Positions 32,759 to 41,027 of a DNA stretch of 64,000 bases are shown piece by piece. Origin of the DNA: Haloprofundus marisrubri (GTDB lineage Archaea > Halobacteriota > Halobacteria > Halobacteriales > Haloferacaceae); NCBI RefSeq assembly GCF_001469955.1, contig NZ_LOPU01000018.1, positions 622,001 through 686,000 on the forward strand. The letters are read 5' to 3'. Every line of letters starts with the position of its first letter. Within the stretch, counting starts at the first letter, position 1. The notes under the pieces are model-generated. The model ran no database searches. It was not told the DNA's origin and saw nothing but the letters and a program-made list of their open reading frames with translations. Made by a program: the position numbers and the translations under genes.

Positions 32759-33670
32759 ATGGTTTCGGAGCTTTTCGACCCCGACCGCTGGGAGGTCGTT
32801 TCGACCGATTTCTCGGACATCACCTACCACCGTGCGGTCGACGCGCCCGTCGTCCGCATCGCCTTCGACCGCCCGGAGGTTCGTAACGCGTTCCGTCCGG
32901 GCACCGTCGACGAACTCCACGCGGCGCTCGACCACGCCCGCAAGCAGGCCGATATCGGCTGCGTGCTTCTGACCGGCAACGGCCCCTCCGAGAAGGACGG
33001 CGGGTGGGCGTTCTGCTCGGGCGGCGACCAGTCGGTTCGCGGCGGCTCCGGCTACGAGTACCGCGGCGACGACGAGGCCGCCGAAGACGACGACCCGACC
33101 GTGAAGAAAGCGAAGGCGGGCCGTCTACACATCCTCGAAGTCCAGCGACTCATCCGCTTCATGCCCAAGCCGGTCATCGCCGTCGTCCCCGGGTGGGCTG
33201 TCGGCGGCGGCCACTCGCTGCACGTCGTCTGCGATATGACGCTCGCCTCCGAGGAACACGCGAAGTTCCTCCAAACCGACCCCGACGTCGCCTCCTTCGA
33301 CGGCGGATTCGGCTCCGCCTACCTCGCCCGACAGGTCGGCCAGAAGAAGGCCCGTGAGATTTTCTTCCGCGGGAAGACGTACTCTGCCGAAGAAGCCGTC
33401 GACATGGGGATGGCCAACGAGTCGATTCCGCACGCGGACCTCGAAGATGTCGCCTTCGAGTGGGCCGAGGAGATTACGAGCAAGAGTCCGATGGCGATTC
33501 GGATGCTCAAATTCGCGTTCAACGCAATCGACGACGGGATGGTCGGCCAGCAGGTGTTCGCCGGTGAAGCGACGCGCTTGGGTTACATGACCGACGAGGC
33601 GGCTGAGGGTCGGGATGCGTTCTTGGAGAAGCGCGACCCGAACTTCTCGGAGTATCCCTGGCACTACTAA
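32759..33670 (+). CDS. menB: 1,4-dihydroxy-2-naphthoyl-CoA synthase MenB
   Basis: 303 aa from the ATG at 32759. A crotonase-fold enzyme that closes the second ring of the naphthoquinone. Diagnostic features: FDRPEVRNAFRPGTVDEL near the N-terminus, CSGGDQSVRG (oxyanion), PVIAVVPGWAVGGGHSLHVVCD, and FLQTDPDVASFDGGFGSAYLARQVGQKKARE, which are MenB-specific, with the YPWHY-type C-terminus. The Asp in TDPDVASFDGG is in the usual place. The stop codon abuts an intergenic repeat. Confidence 0.95.
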   Translation: MVSELFDPDRWEVVSTDFSDITYHRAVDAPVVRIAFDRPEVRNAFRPGTVDELHAALDHARKQADIGCVLLTGNGPSEKDGGWAFCSGGDQSVRGGSGYEYRGDDEAAEDDDPTVKKAKAGRLHILEVQRLIRFMPKPVIAVVPGWAVGGGHSLHVVCDMTLASEEHAKFLQTDPDVASFDGGFGSAYLARQVGQKKAREIFFRGKTYSAEEAVDMGMANESIPHADLEDVAFEWAEEITSKSPMAIRMLKFAFNAIDDGMVGQQVFAGEATRLGYMTDEAAEGRDAFLEKRDPNFSEYPWHY

Positions 33671-33798
33671 CCCACCTTTTTCATGGGGTGCTCAGAAACC
33701 CAAAGCGTTTCTGGCATCGCAAGACGGCAGAGCCGTCTCGGCTGACCTCGCGCCACTTCGCGGCGCTCGAACCCCGCCAGAAATCTGGACAAAAAAGG
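33671..33798 (-). repeat. Hairpin-rich intergenic repeat element, copy B
   Basis: On the minus strand it reads TTTTTTGTCCAGATTTCTGG at one end, then hairpins including AGACGGC/GCCGTCT (33722-33738, AGA loop), GCGCC/GGCGC and CAGAAAC/GTTTCTG, and ends GAAAAAGGTGGG. The outer pieces parallel copy A at 28404, in the opposite orientation. It starts directly after the menB stop. Confidence 0.6.
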
Positions 33799-33882
33799 CC
33801 GGTCACGTACGACGCGACCGGAGAACCGCGTTCACGACTCCGTCGTTCGCGCGGATGCGACGCGACGGATTCATTCGGCTTT

Positions 33883-34389
33883 CTACTCTCGGGCCTTGCT
33901 CAGCACTGCCTGCGCGAACTCGCGGTCGAACGTCTCCTTGGGCAGTTCGTCGAACCACGCCGCTCGCTCGATGTTCTCGTCGTCGACGCCGAGATTCGTG
34001 CCGACTTCCGAGTCGGTCGCCGTCGCGGAGAAGCCGACGACACGGAACGTGTGAGAATCCTCCGAGTGGGTTCGAACCACGTCGTAGACGGCGTGTGGCC
34101 GCTCGGGAGTCACGTCGACGCCGGTCTCCTCTCTGACCTCGCGGACGACGCCTTCGCGGAGCGACTCGCCGGATTGAACCGTTCCGCCGGGGACAACCCA
34201 CTGCTCGTCGTCGCCGTCGTAGGCCAACAGGATTCGGTCGTCTTCGTCGAGGGTGACGGCGGTGGCGACCCATCCCGACTGAAACGCCTCGTACTCGCCG
34301 AGGCCGGCGAACGTCTCGGCGTCGACCTCGTACTCGCTCCGGAGGACGTGGAGGTCGTCGAACCGCTCGCGGGGGTCGGTGACGGTCAT
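33883..34389 (-). CDS. Nudix hydrolase
   Basis: 168 aa. The Nudix box is complete: GGTVQSGESLREGVVREVREETGVDV, in parts around residues 68-93, matching G-x5-E-x7-REUxEExGU. It cleaves nucleoside diphosphates linked to another moiety; the substrate is not readable (possibly 8-oxo-dGTP or ADP-ribose types). The strand before the box (EQWVVPGGT) is normal. It is transcribed opposite to the flanking men genes. Confidence 0.92.
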   Translation of the reverse strand: MTVTDPRERFDDLHVLRSEYEVDAETFAGLGEYEAFQSGWVATAVTLDEDDRILLAYDGDDEQWVVPGGTVQSGESLREGVVREVREETGVDVTPERPHAVYDVVRTHSEDSHTFRVVGFSATATDSEVGTNLGVDDENIERAAWFDELPKETFDREFAQAVLSKARE

Positions 34390-34498
34390 GTTCGGAACCT
34401 GCTATTCGAGAGGTGAAACCGTTCTGGTCTCGTGTCGTCGGTGGTGTTTCGTCCGTGACCCGAACAGTCAAGTCGGACCCGTGTCTCCGACGCGACAG

Positions 34499-35650
34499 AT
34501 GCCCTCCCCACAGTCACGTCGAACGTTTCTCACAGCCTGTGGTTTCGCCGGTCTGTCGTCGGTCAGCGGATGCATCGGTGGTCGACGACTGGAGAATCTG
34601 GTCGGCTCCGACCCGGACATCGACTGTCAGCCCTCGTCGCACGAGTGGCCGATGTACGGCTTCGACTGGCAGAGACGCGGTGTGGCCGGGTCTCGCGAGT
34701 TACCGCCCGCAGATGCGACGGCTCAGCAGTTGACACAGGCCGACAACGGTATCGAAGCCTCACCCGCCGTCAGTGACGGCGTCGCCTACGCGGCCGGAAC
34801 TGTCCGCGTCGAGGCCCGAAATATCGAATCCGGCGAACGACTGTGGGCGTACGACCCCGGTGACAACGTCTCGACGATGCCTGCGCTCGGCTGTGGCGTC
34901 GTGTTCGTCGCGCTGACGAACGACGTCGTCGCACTCGACCCTGACGACGGCACCGAACTGTGGCGCACCGAGGGAGTGAGTGGATTCGACCAGTCGGGGT
35001 CGCCGCTCGTCTACGACGGCACCGTCTACACCGCCGGCCCCGAACTCTACGCGCTCGACGCCGAAACCGGAGAAGAACACTGGAACGCTGCCGGCGGCGA
35101 GGGCGTCGCCGTCGGCGACTACGTCTACACGGCGGAAGTCGACGGCACCGATGGCGCGGTGCTCGCGTACACCGACGCGGGCGACGAACAGTGGCGCGCA
35201 GGGGTCGGCCCCGTCTACACCACGCCGGTCGTCGCAGACGGCCTCGTCTACGCGGTCACGAAAGACGGCAGTTTCTACGCGCTGGATGCGACCGACGGAA
35301 GCGTCCGATGGCGAACGCCCATCCCCAGCGGCATCTTCGACCCGCCCGCCGTCAGCGACGGAACCGTCGTTCTCCCGCCCGGAAACGGCGACTTCGCACG
35401 GGCGCTCGACGCCGAGACCGGCGAGTCGGTGTGGCGCTACAAAACGGGGAACGCGACGGGCGCACCGACGGTTTTCGGCGACATCGCGTTGCTTCCGGGG
35501 GCGAACACTGGTGTTCACGCCGTGGAACTCGAAACCGGTGAACTGGTTCGAGCGTGGGACGCGCCGGCGGTCGGGTCGGCCCCGATTCTCGTCGACGGCA
35601 CGATTCTGTACCGGGCGTGGAACGACTCGGAAGTGTACGTGCTTCGGTGA
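34499..35650 (+). CDS. PQQ-like beta-propeller lipoprotein, Tat-exported
   Basis: 383 aa from the ATG at 34499. The N-terminus SRRTFLTACGFAGLSSVSGC shows a Tat motif and lipobox. The blades carry the usual repeat (ARNIESGERLWAYDPG, VALDPDDGTELWRTEG, LYALDAETGEEHWNAAG, FYALDATDGSVRWRTPI, ARALDAETGESVWRYKT). It is about 80 residues shorter than the one at 6328. Function is probably scaffolding or binding at the cell surface. It interrupts the men cluster. Confidence 0.9.
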   Translation: MPSPQSRRTFLTACGFAGLSSVSGCIGGRRLENLVGSDPDIDCQPSSHEWPMYGFDWQRRGVAGSRELPPADATAQQLTQADNGIEASPAVSDGVAYAAGTVRVEARNIESGERLWAYDPGDNVSTMPALGCGVVFVALTNDVVALDPDDGTELWRTEGVSGFDQSGSPLVYDGTVYTAGPELYALDAETGEEHWNAAGGEGVAVGDYVYTAEVDGTDGAVLAYTDAGDEQWRAGVGPVYTTPVVADGLVYAVTKDGSFYALDATDGSVRWRTPIPSGIFDPPAVSDGTVVLPPGNGDFARALDAETGESVWRYKTGNATGAPTVFGDIALLPGANTGVHAVELETGELVRAWDAPAVGSAPILVDGTILYRAWNDSEVYVLR

Positions 35651-35661
35651 CGAAGTAGAGG

Positions 35662-36297
35662 CTACGCCGAGTCGGAGTCCCCTTTTCGAGACTGGAACGA
35701 AAACCGCTCTCTGACGATGTCGGTCCTCGTCCGTCGCTCGAAGGCGACGCCTCGTTGCTCGAACGCATCTACCGCGTTATTGACTTCGTCGCCCATGCCA
35801 CGTTGAAACCCGAGTTTGAGCGTGTCCGTGTTGCCGTTTTCGTCGTAGCGGATTAGAAGCGCCGAAATTTTGGGATGCTCTGGAGAAGGGGTGCCGCTGT
35901 TTGTGGCAGTTCTGACCGAGTGACCGTTCTCAACACCAGTCACGTCGACGACGGCGTCAAGTGGAATCTCGGTGTCGGAAACGCGCCCGACCCAGTCGAA
36001 TCCGAAAAGTAGGACGGTGAAACCAGTCATGAGCGCAGCACCAACCAGAATGATTCCGAACAACGAACCGAGTACGATGCTGAAAAGGAAAACTAGGTCT
36101 ACGACAGCGGCTACCGACGGGCCGACGAGGAGGACGAACGCGACACCAATGAGTGCCATAGCTGCTAGTTGCCACTGTATTTTCGACTGTCTCTGTAGCT
36201 TCAGCCACCGCTTCCGACTCGCACTGCGGTCCCTCTCGAAAACTAACACGTCGTCCGTAATTCGACACGTTCCACGAGCAGTGTCGAACTCGTCCAT
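35662..36297 (-). CDS. Unknown membrane protein
   Basis: 211 aa from the ATG at 36297. Residues 1-45 are hydrophilic (DEFDTARGTCRITDDVLVFERDRS), then two membrane segments (about 47-70 and 76-98), and a cytoplasmic or external beta-rich tail with IPLDAVVDVTGVENG and KISALLIRYDENGNTDTLKLGFQ that resembles a PH-like domain. A final basic stretch (RRTRTDIVRERFSFQSRKG) closes it. Function unknown. Confidence 0.7.
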   Translation of the reverse strand: MDEFDTARGTCRITDDVLVFERDRSASRKRWLKLQRQSKIQWQLAAMALIGVAFVLLVGPSVAAVVDLVFLFSIVLGSLFGIILVGAALMTGFTVLLFGFDWVGRVSDTEIPLDAVVDVTGVENGHSVRTATNSGTPSPEHPKISALLIRYDENGNTDTLKLGFQRGMGDEVNNAVDAFEQRGVAFERRTRTDIVRERFSFQSRKGDSDSA

Positions 36298-36418
36298 GCG
36301 ATAACACGTCGTGCAAGGGTATTGACTTCTCTGGCCGACCGTTCCGAACAGACACTCGTCTCCATCCCTCTCACCCGACATGCCAAATTTGACGACTCCG
36401 TAGCACGGAGACAAGACA

Positions 36419-37378
36419 ATGAGTACGCAGAACATCTCGCGCCGGAAGGCGTGGGTCATCGCGGCGCGGCCACAGACGCTACCGGCCGCCGCCGCACCGG
36501 TCGTCGTCGGCGTCGGCCTCGCGTTCCACGATTTCGGCTTCGGTCAGGTCTTTTCCTTCTGGCCCGCCGTCGCCGCACTCGTCGGCGCGGCGCTCATCCA
36601 AATCGGGACGAACTTCGCCAACGACTACTACGACGCGATTCAGGGCGCGGACACCGAAGCGCGCGAGGGCTTTACTCGGGTTACCGCGGGCGGCCTCATC
36701 GACCCTGAAGACGTGAAGCGGGCGATGTATCTCACCTTCGCCGTCGCCATCCTCTTGGGAACCTATCTCGTCTACGTCGGCGGCGTCCCCATCCTCGTCA
36801 TCGGTCTCCTCTCCGTCGCCAGCGGCATCGCCTACACCGGCGGCCCGTATCCGCTCGGTTATCATGGGTTGGGTGACCTGTTCGTGTTCGTCTTCTTCGG
36901 CCTCGTCGCCGTCACGGGTACCTACTACGTCCAAGCCGTCTCCGTGCTCGCCGACCCGCTCACCGTTGGGATTCCGGCCGGCACGGTCCCGCTGGAAGTC
37001 CTCGTCGCCTCGCTGCCTATCGCGGCCATCTCGACGAACATCCTCGTCGTCAACAACGTCAGAGACAGAGAGGAGGACGCGACGACCGGAAAGCGAACCC
37101 TCGCCGTCCGCTACGGCTACACCTTCGCGCGGGCCGAGTACGTCGCCATGCTCGTTCTTGCTTACATCGTTCCGGTGTACTTCCTCGTCGCCGAGAGCTT
37201 CACGTGGCCGGTGCTGCTGCCGCTTTTGACGCTCCCGTTGGCAGTCGGCGTCACCCGAACCGTCGTCACCCAGACGAAAGGTGAGAAACTGAATCCGGCG
37301 CTCGAACGGACCGGCAAGCTGCTCGCGGCCTACGCACTCCTGTTCGCCGTGGGTGTGGCTATCGGACCAGTGATGTGA
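36419..37378 (+). CDS. menA: 1,4-dihydroxy-2-naphthoate polyprenyltransferase MenA
   Basis: 319 aa, a UbiA-family integral membrane prenyltransferase that attaches the isoprenoid tail. About nine hydrophobic segments. Mg-diphosphate motifs: NFANDYYDAIQGAD near residue 68 (the N-DxxxD motif) and NNVRDREEDATTGKRTLAV near residue 215. RPQTLPAAAAPVVVG at the N-terminus is MenA-like. It is followed one base later by menC, so both are co-transcribed. Confidence 0.94.
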   Translation: MSTQNISRRKAWVIAARPQTLPAAAAPVVVGVGLAFHDFGFGQVFSFWPAVAALVGAALIQIGTNFANDYYDAIQGADTEAREGFTRVTAGGLIDPEDVKRAMYLTFAVAILLGTYLVYVGGVPILVIGLLSVASGIAYTGGPYPLGYHGLGDLFVFVFFGLVAVTGTYYVQAVSVLADPLTVGIPAGTVPLEVLVASLPIAAISTNILVVNNVRDREEDATTGKRTLAVRYGYTFARAEYVAMLVLAYIVPVYFLVAESFTWPVLLPLLTLPLAVGVTRTVVTQTKGEKLNPALERTGKLLAAYALLFAVGVAIGPVM

Positions 37379-37379
37379 G

Positions 37380-38450
37380 ATGCGGGATGTGAGAGTCGAA
37401 CCCTTCTCAGTACGTCTGAAAGAGCCACTCGGAACCGCGAAGGGCGAGATAGACGAACGTCGCGGCTTCCTCGTCGGTATCGAGACCGACGACGGCGTTC
37501 GGGGGGTCGGCGAGGCAACGCCGCTTCCGGAGTGGACCGAATCGTACGTGGAGTGTCGAGCACGGTTGGCGGAACTGTCGGACGCCGCCGACAGGGGATA
37601 CGAGTTCGATGGGGCGACCCTCGGCCCGGCAACCCGCCACGCGGTGAACCTCGCACGAATGGACGCCGAGGCTCGCGCGCAGGGGAAAGCACTGCACGAG
37701 TGGCTCGCCGGGCAGTTCGGAACACGAAACAACAGAGCCGGCCGACCGGCGACCGTTCCCGTCAACGCGACCGTCGGCGACGGGTCGGTCGACGAAACCG
37801 TTGCTGCGGCGGAAAACGCTGTCGCCGACGGCTTCGACTGTCTCAAACTGAAAGTCGGTGCGCAGTCGCTCGAAACAGACGAAAAACGGGTCCGCGCAGT
37901 CCGCGACGCCGTCGGCGACGAAATCGCTCTGCGAGCCGACGCCAACGGTGCGTGGGACCGTGAGACTGCAGAGCGAGCGGTCGACCGCCTCGCAGCGTTG
38001 GAGTTTGCGTACGTCGAGCAACCGCTTCCGACCCACGAGTTGAGCGGCTACACCGAGTTACGGAACCGCGGCGTCGACGTCGCACTCGACGAGACACTGT
38101 ACGACTCGTCGGTGTCGCTGCCGTTGAACCTCCGCGACTACGCCGACGTACTGGTTCTGAAGCCGATGGCGCTCGGCGGACCGGGCCCGACGCTGTCGCT
38201 GGCGCGGTATCTCCGTCGAAGCGGCGTCACACCCGTCGTTACGACCACCGTCGACGCCGCCGTCGCCCGTGCTGCCGCAGTTCACGTCGCCGCGGCGATT
38301 CCCGACATCCCGGCTTGTGGACTCGCAACGGGAGATTTGCTGGCCGAAGACCTCGTCGACGACCCGGTAGCGGTGACCGATGGCGAAATCGCGGTCCCCG
38401 ACGGACCGGGCATCGCCGGCGACGCGTTCGACCATCTGTTGTGGGACTGA
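37380..38450 (+). CDS. menC: o-Succinylbenzoate synthase MenC
   Basis: 356 aa, enolase superfamily. Features: PLGTAKGEIDERRGFLVGI, the catalytic Lys in LKLKVGAQ, metal ligands Asp (LRADANGAW), Glu (AYVEQPLP) and Asp (VALDETLYD), and a distal Lys in VLVLKPMALGGPG. It converts SHCHC to o-succinylbenzoate. The start lies one base after the menA stop. An upper-level dipeptide epimerase reading is unlikely given the context. Confidence 0.93.
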   Translation: MRDVRVEPFSVRLKEPLGTAKGEIDERRGFLVGIETDDGVRGVGEATPLPEWTESYVECRARLAELSDAADRGYEFDGATLGPATRHAVNLARMDAEARAQGKALHEWLAGQFGTRNNRAGRPATVPVNATVGDGSVDETVAAAENAVADGFDCLKLKVGAQSLETDEKRVRAVRDAVGDEIALRADANGAWDRETAERAVDRLAALEFAYVEQPLPTHELSGYTELRNRGVDVALDETLYDSSVSLPLNLRDYADVLVLKPMALGGPGPTLSLARYLRRSGVTPVVTTTVDAAVARAAAVHVAAAIPDIPACGLATGDLLAEDLVDDPVAVTDGEIAVPDGPGIAGDAFDHLLWD

Positions 38451-38507
38451 GCGCCACCCGGGCATCGCTTGCCCCGAACTCACCCGAAAAACGCCACCCG
38501 CCGCCGG

Positions 38508-38530
38508 TTTATAATCGTTGTTCGAAACAA
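38508..38530 (+). promoter_or_regulatory. TATA box and adjoining palindrome of the acyl-CoA ligase gene
   Basis: TTTATAAT at 38508-38515 followed by TTGTT, CGA, AACAA at 38518-38530 (five-base arms). The palindrome sits between the TATA box and the expected transcript start, a repressor-type position. Confidence 0.55.
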
Positions 38531-38567
38531 ACCTTTTAGCGACGGCGTACATGTGGTGAGATGCCAC

Positions 38568-40142
38568 ATGACAAATTTAGTCACACATATCGCTGAGACG
38601 GTACAGGAACACCCCGACAACCTCGCACTGAGTTTCAAAGGCAACGAGGTGAGCTATCGGGAGTTCTGGGGACAGACCGGGGCGTTCGCCTCCGGACTCG
38701 CCGAGGCGGGCGTCGGCGAGGGTGACCGCGTCGCCATCTACCTGCCGAATCTTCCCCAATTCGTCGTCGCCTTCCACGGGACGCTCCGAGCGGGCGGCGT
38801 CGTCGTTCCGATGAACCCGCAGTACAAAGCCCGCGAAATCGGTCACCTGTTGGCCGACAGCGGCGCGAAAGTCGTCGTCGCGCTCTCGGACCTCGTACCG
38901 TTCGTCGAGGAGGTCAAAGACGAGACGGACGTCGAACACGTCGTCGGTGTCGGCGGCGAGTCCGCGGACGCGACGTCGTTCGAGGCGTTCTGTGGAAGTC
39001 CCGAGTTCGAGACAATCGACCGCGGCGACGACGACGAGGCGGTCCAACCGTACACGTCGGGGACGACCGGCCAACCGAAAGGCGTCCTCCTCACCCACCA
39101 CAACCTCGCGTCGAACGCCGAGCAGTCCATCGCCATCGTCCCCGACGGCATCCGCGCCGACGACAAACAGTTGGGAGTCTTACCCCTCTTTCACATCTAC
39201 GGCATGACTGTCGTGATGAACGCGACGCTGTTCGGCGGGGGTGCGTACTACCCGCTGCCGTCGTGGGACGCCCAGGAGGCGATGTCGCTCGTCGCCGACG
39301 AACAACTCACCTTGATGCACGGCGTGCCCGCGATGTACAACGACGTCATCAACCAACCGAACGCCGAGGAGTTCGACCTCTCGTCGCTTCGTCTCTGCGG
39401 CGTCGGCGGCTCGGGTATTCCGACCGAAGTACTCCGACAGTTCGAGAAACTGTACCCGGCGAAGATTTTCGAGGGCTACGGTCTCACCGAGACCAGTCCG
39501 GTTACCCACTTCAACAGTCCCACGGACGGCCGTCGCGTCGGGAGTATCGGCAAACCACTCCCCGGTATCGACGCGCGCGTCGTCACCGAGGACTTCGAAG
39601 AAATCGGCCCGGTTCCGGAGGGGCCGGTCGACGAGGAGGAGACGGATTTGGACGAAATCACGGGTGAACTCGTCATCAACGGCCCGAACGTGATGAAGGG
39701 CTACTACAACCTGCCCGACGCCGACGCCGAAGTGTTCACCGAACGCGACGGCAAACGCTGGTTCCACACCGGCGACATCGGCTACCACGACGAGGACGGC
39801 TTCTTCTACGTCGTCGACCGAGCCAAACACATGATAAACACCGCAGGCTACAACGTCTACCCGCGGGAAGTCGAGGAGTTGCTGTTCGAACACGAAGCCG
39901 TCGCCGACGCCGCCGTCGTCGGCATCCCGGACGACCGCCGCGGCGAGACGGTGAAAGCGTTCATCGTCCGTGCGCCCGGAGCGGAGGTGACCGCCGACGA
40001 CATCCGCGAGTACTGTCTGTCGAATATCGCCGAGTACAAACACCCACGCGAAGTCGAGTTCGTCGATGAACTCCCACGGACGACGACCGGCAAGGTCCAG
40101 AAGTTCGAACTCGTCGGCGAAGCCGAGGCGTCGGATGACTGA
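38568..40142 (+). CDS. Long-chain acyl-CoA ligase (LcfB/FadD-type AMP-forming); MenE not excluded
   Basis: 524 aa from the ATG at 38568. AMP-binding motif YTSGTTGQPKGV near residue 165, GYGLTETSPVTHF, the adenine/hinge motif TGDIGYHDEDGFFYVVDR and catalytic Lys in RTTTGKVQK. The sequence closely follows Bacillus LcfB-type fatty acyl-CoA ligases (YKAREIGHLLADSGAK; VPAMYNDVI). It has its own promoter and is coupled to a PaaG-like isomerase, which favours acyl catabolism; but the preceding menC lacks a partner ligase, so o-succinylbenzoyl-CoA synthetase (MenE) cannot be ruled out. Confidence 0.85.
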   Translation: MTNLVTHIAETVQEHPDNLALSFKGNEVSYREFWGQTGAFASGLAEAGVGEGDRVAIYLPNLPQFVVAFHGTLRAGGVVVPMNPQYKAREIGHLLADSGAKVVVALSDLVPFVEEVKDETDVEHVVGVGGESADATSFEAFCGSPEFETIDRGDDDEAVQPYTSGTTGQPKGVLLTHHNLASNAEQSIAIVPDGIRADDKQLGVLPLFHIYGMTVVMNATLFGGGAYYPLPSWDAQEAMSLVADEQLTLMHGVPAMYNDVINQPNAEEFDLSSLRLCGVGGSGIPTEVLRQFEKLYPAKIFEGYGLTETSPVTHFNSPTDGRRVGSIGKPLPGIDARVVTEDFEEIGPVPEGPVDEEETDLDEITGELVINGPNVMKGYYNLPDADAEVFTERDGKRWFHTGDIGYHDEDGFFYVVDRAKHMINTAGYNVYPREVEELLFEHEAVADAAVVGIPDDRRGETVKAFIVRAPGAEVTADDIREYCLSNIAEYKHPREVEFVDELPRTTTGKVQKFELVGEAEASDD

Positions 40143-41013
40143 GGGCGACGACAGCGACGGCGACCCCAACGCCGGCGGCGACGACGCTCCGAAATCCGCT
40201 ATCGTCACCGACGGCGGGAGTGACGCCGTCGTCCTCGACAGAGACGAGCAGACGGGCGTCGCCACCATCACGCTGAACAACCCCAGCCTTCGCAACGCGC
40301 TCACCGCCGACGTGGCCGACGGCATCGTCGACGCTCTCGACGAGTTGGAGGGCACGGACACCCGCTGTGTCGTCGTCACCGGGTCCGAGGGGTCGTTCTC
40401 GGCGGGCGGCGACGTGAACGCGATGATGGAACTGCAGTCGGGCGGGTGGACGCTCGACGACACGGTTAGACACATCATCCAGAACACGGGCCGGTGCGTC
40501 CAGCGACTCGCCGAGTGCGAGTTTCCCACGGTGGCGAAAATCGAGGGCGTCGCCGTCGGCGCGGGCGCGAACCTCGCCATCGCCTGCGACGTGCAACTGA
40601 TGAGCGAGGAGGCGCGGATGGGCTTCGGCTTCCGTCAAGTTGGCCTCGCGGTCGACTCCGGGACTTCGTATCTCCTGCCGCGCATCGTCGGCGACAACGT
40701 CGCAAAGGAACTCGTGTTCACCGGCGAGTTGCTCGACGCAGAACGGGCGCTGGAGTTGGGTCTCGTCAATCACGTCTACGACGAGGAGCGCTTCGAGGAG
40801 GAGTTCGCAGCGTTCGTCGAGAAAATCGCCTCGGGACCGACCGTCGCGTTGCGAACCTCGAAGCGACTGCTCGACCAAGGCTGGGAACTCTCGCTGCAGT
40901 CGGCTATCGCCAACGAAGCGGGCGCGCAGTCGGCGGTGTTCGAGACGGCCGACCACACCGAAGGCGTCGAGTCGTTCATGGGCAAGCGCTCGCCCGAGTT
41001 CCGCGGCGAGTAG
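40135..41013 (+). CDS. PaaG-like enoyl-CoA isomerase/hydratase family protein
   Basis: 292 aa, overlapping the ligase stop by eight bases. A crotonase fold with an acidic N-terminal extension of about 30 residues. The hydratase glutamates are absent: the first position is Asn in AVGAGANLAIACD and the second region reads GFRQVGLAVDSGTSYLLPR. The DSG Asp matches the catalytic Asp of 2-(oxepinyl)-CoA/enoyl-CoA isomerases such as PaaG. So isomerase chemistry is expected rather than hydration, probably on the ligase product. Confidence 0.85.
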   Translation: MTEGDDSDGDPNAGGDDAPKSAIVTDGGSDAVVLDRDEQTGVATITLNNPSLRNALTADVADGIVDALDELEGTDTRCVVVTGSEGSFSAGGDVNAMMELQSGGWTLDDTVRHIIQNTGRCVQRLAECEFPTVAKIEGVAVGAGANLAIACDVQLMSEEARMGFGFRQVGLAVDSGTSYLLPRIVGDNVAKELVFTGELLDAERALELGLVNHVYDEERFEEEFAAFVEKIASGPTVALRTSKRLLDQGWELSLQSAIANEAGAQSAVFETADHTEGVESFMGKRSPEFRGE

Positions 41014-41027
41014 CGTTCAGGCCCCTT

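Noticed and set aside
38568-40142. Definite assignment of the AMP ligase as MenE
   Set aside because: Sequence flow resembles LcfB-type fatty acyl-CoA ligases, it has its own promoter and is coupled to a PaaG-like isomerase; proximity to menC alone is not enough.
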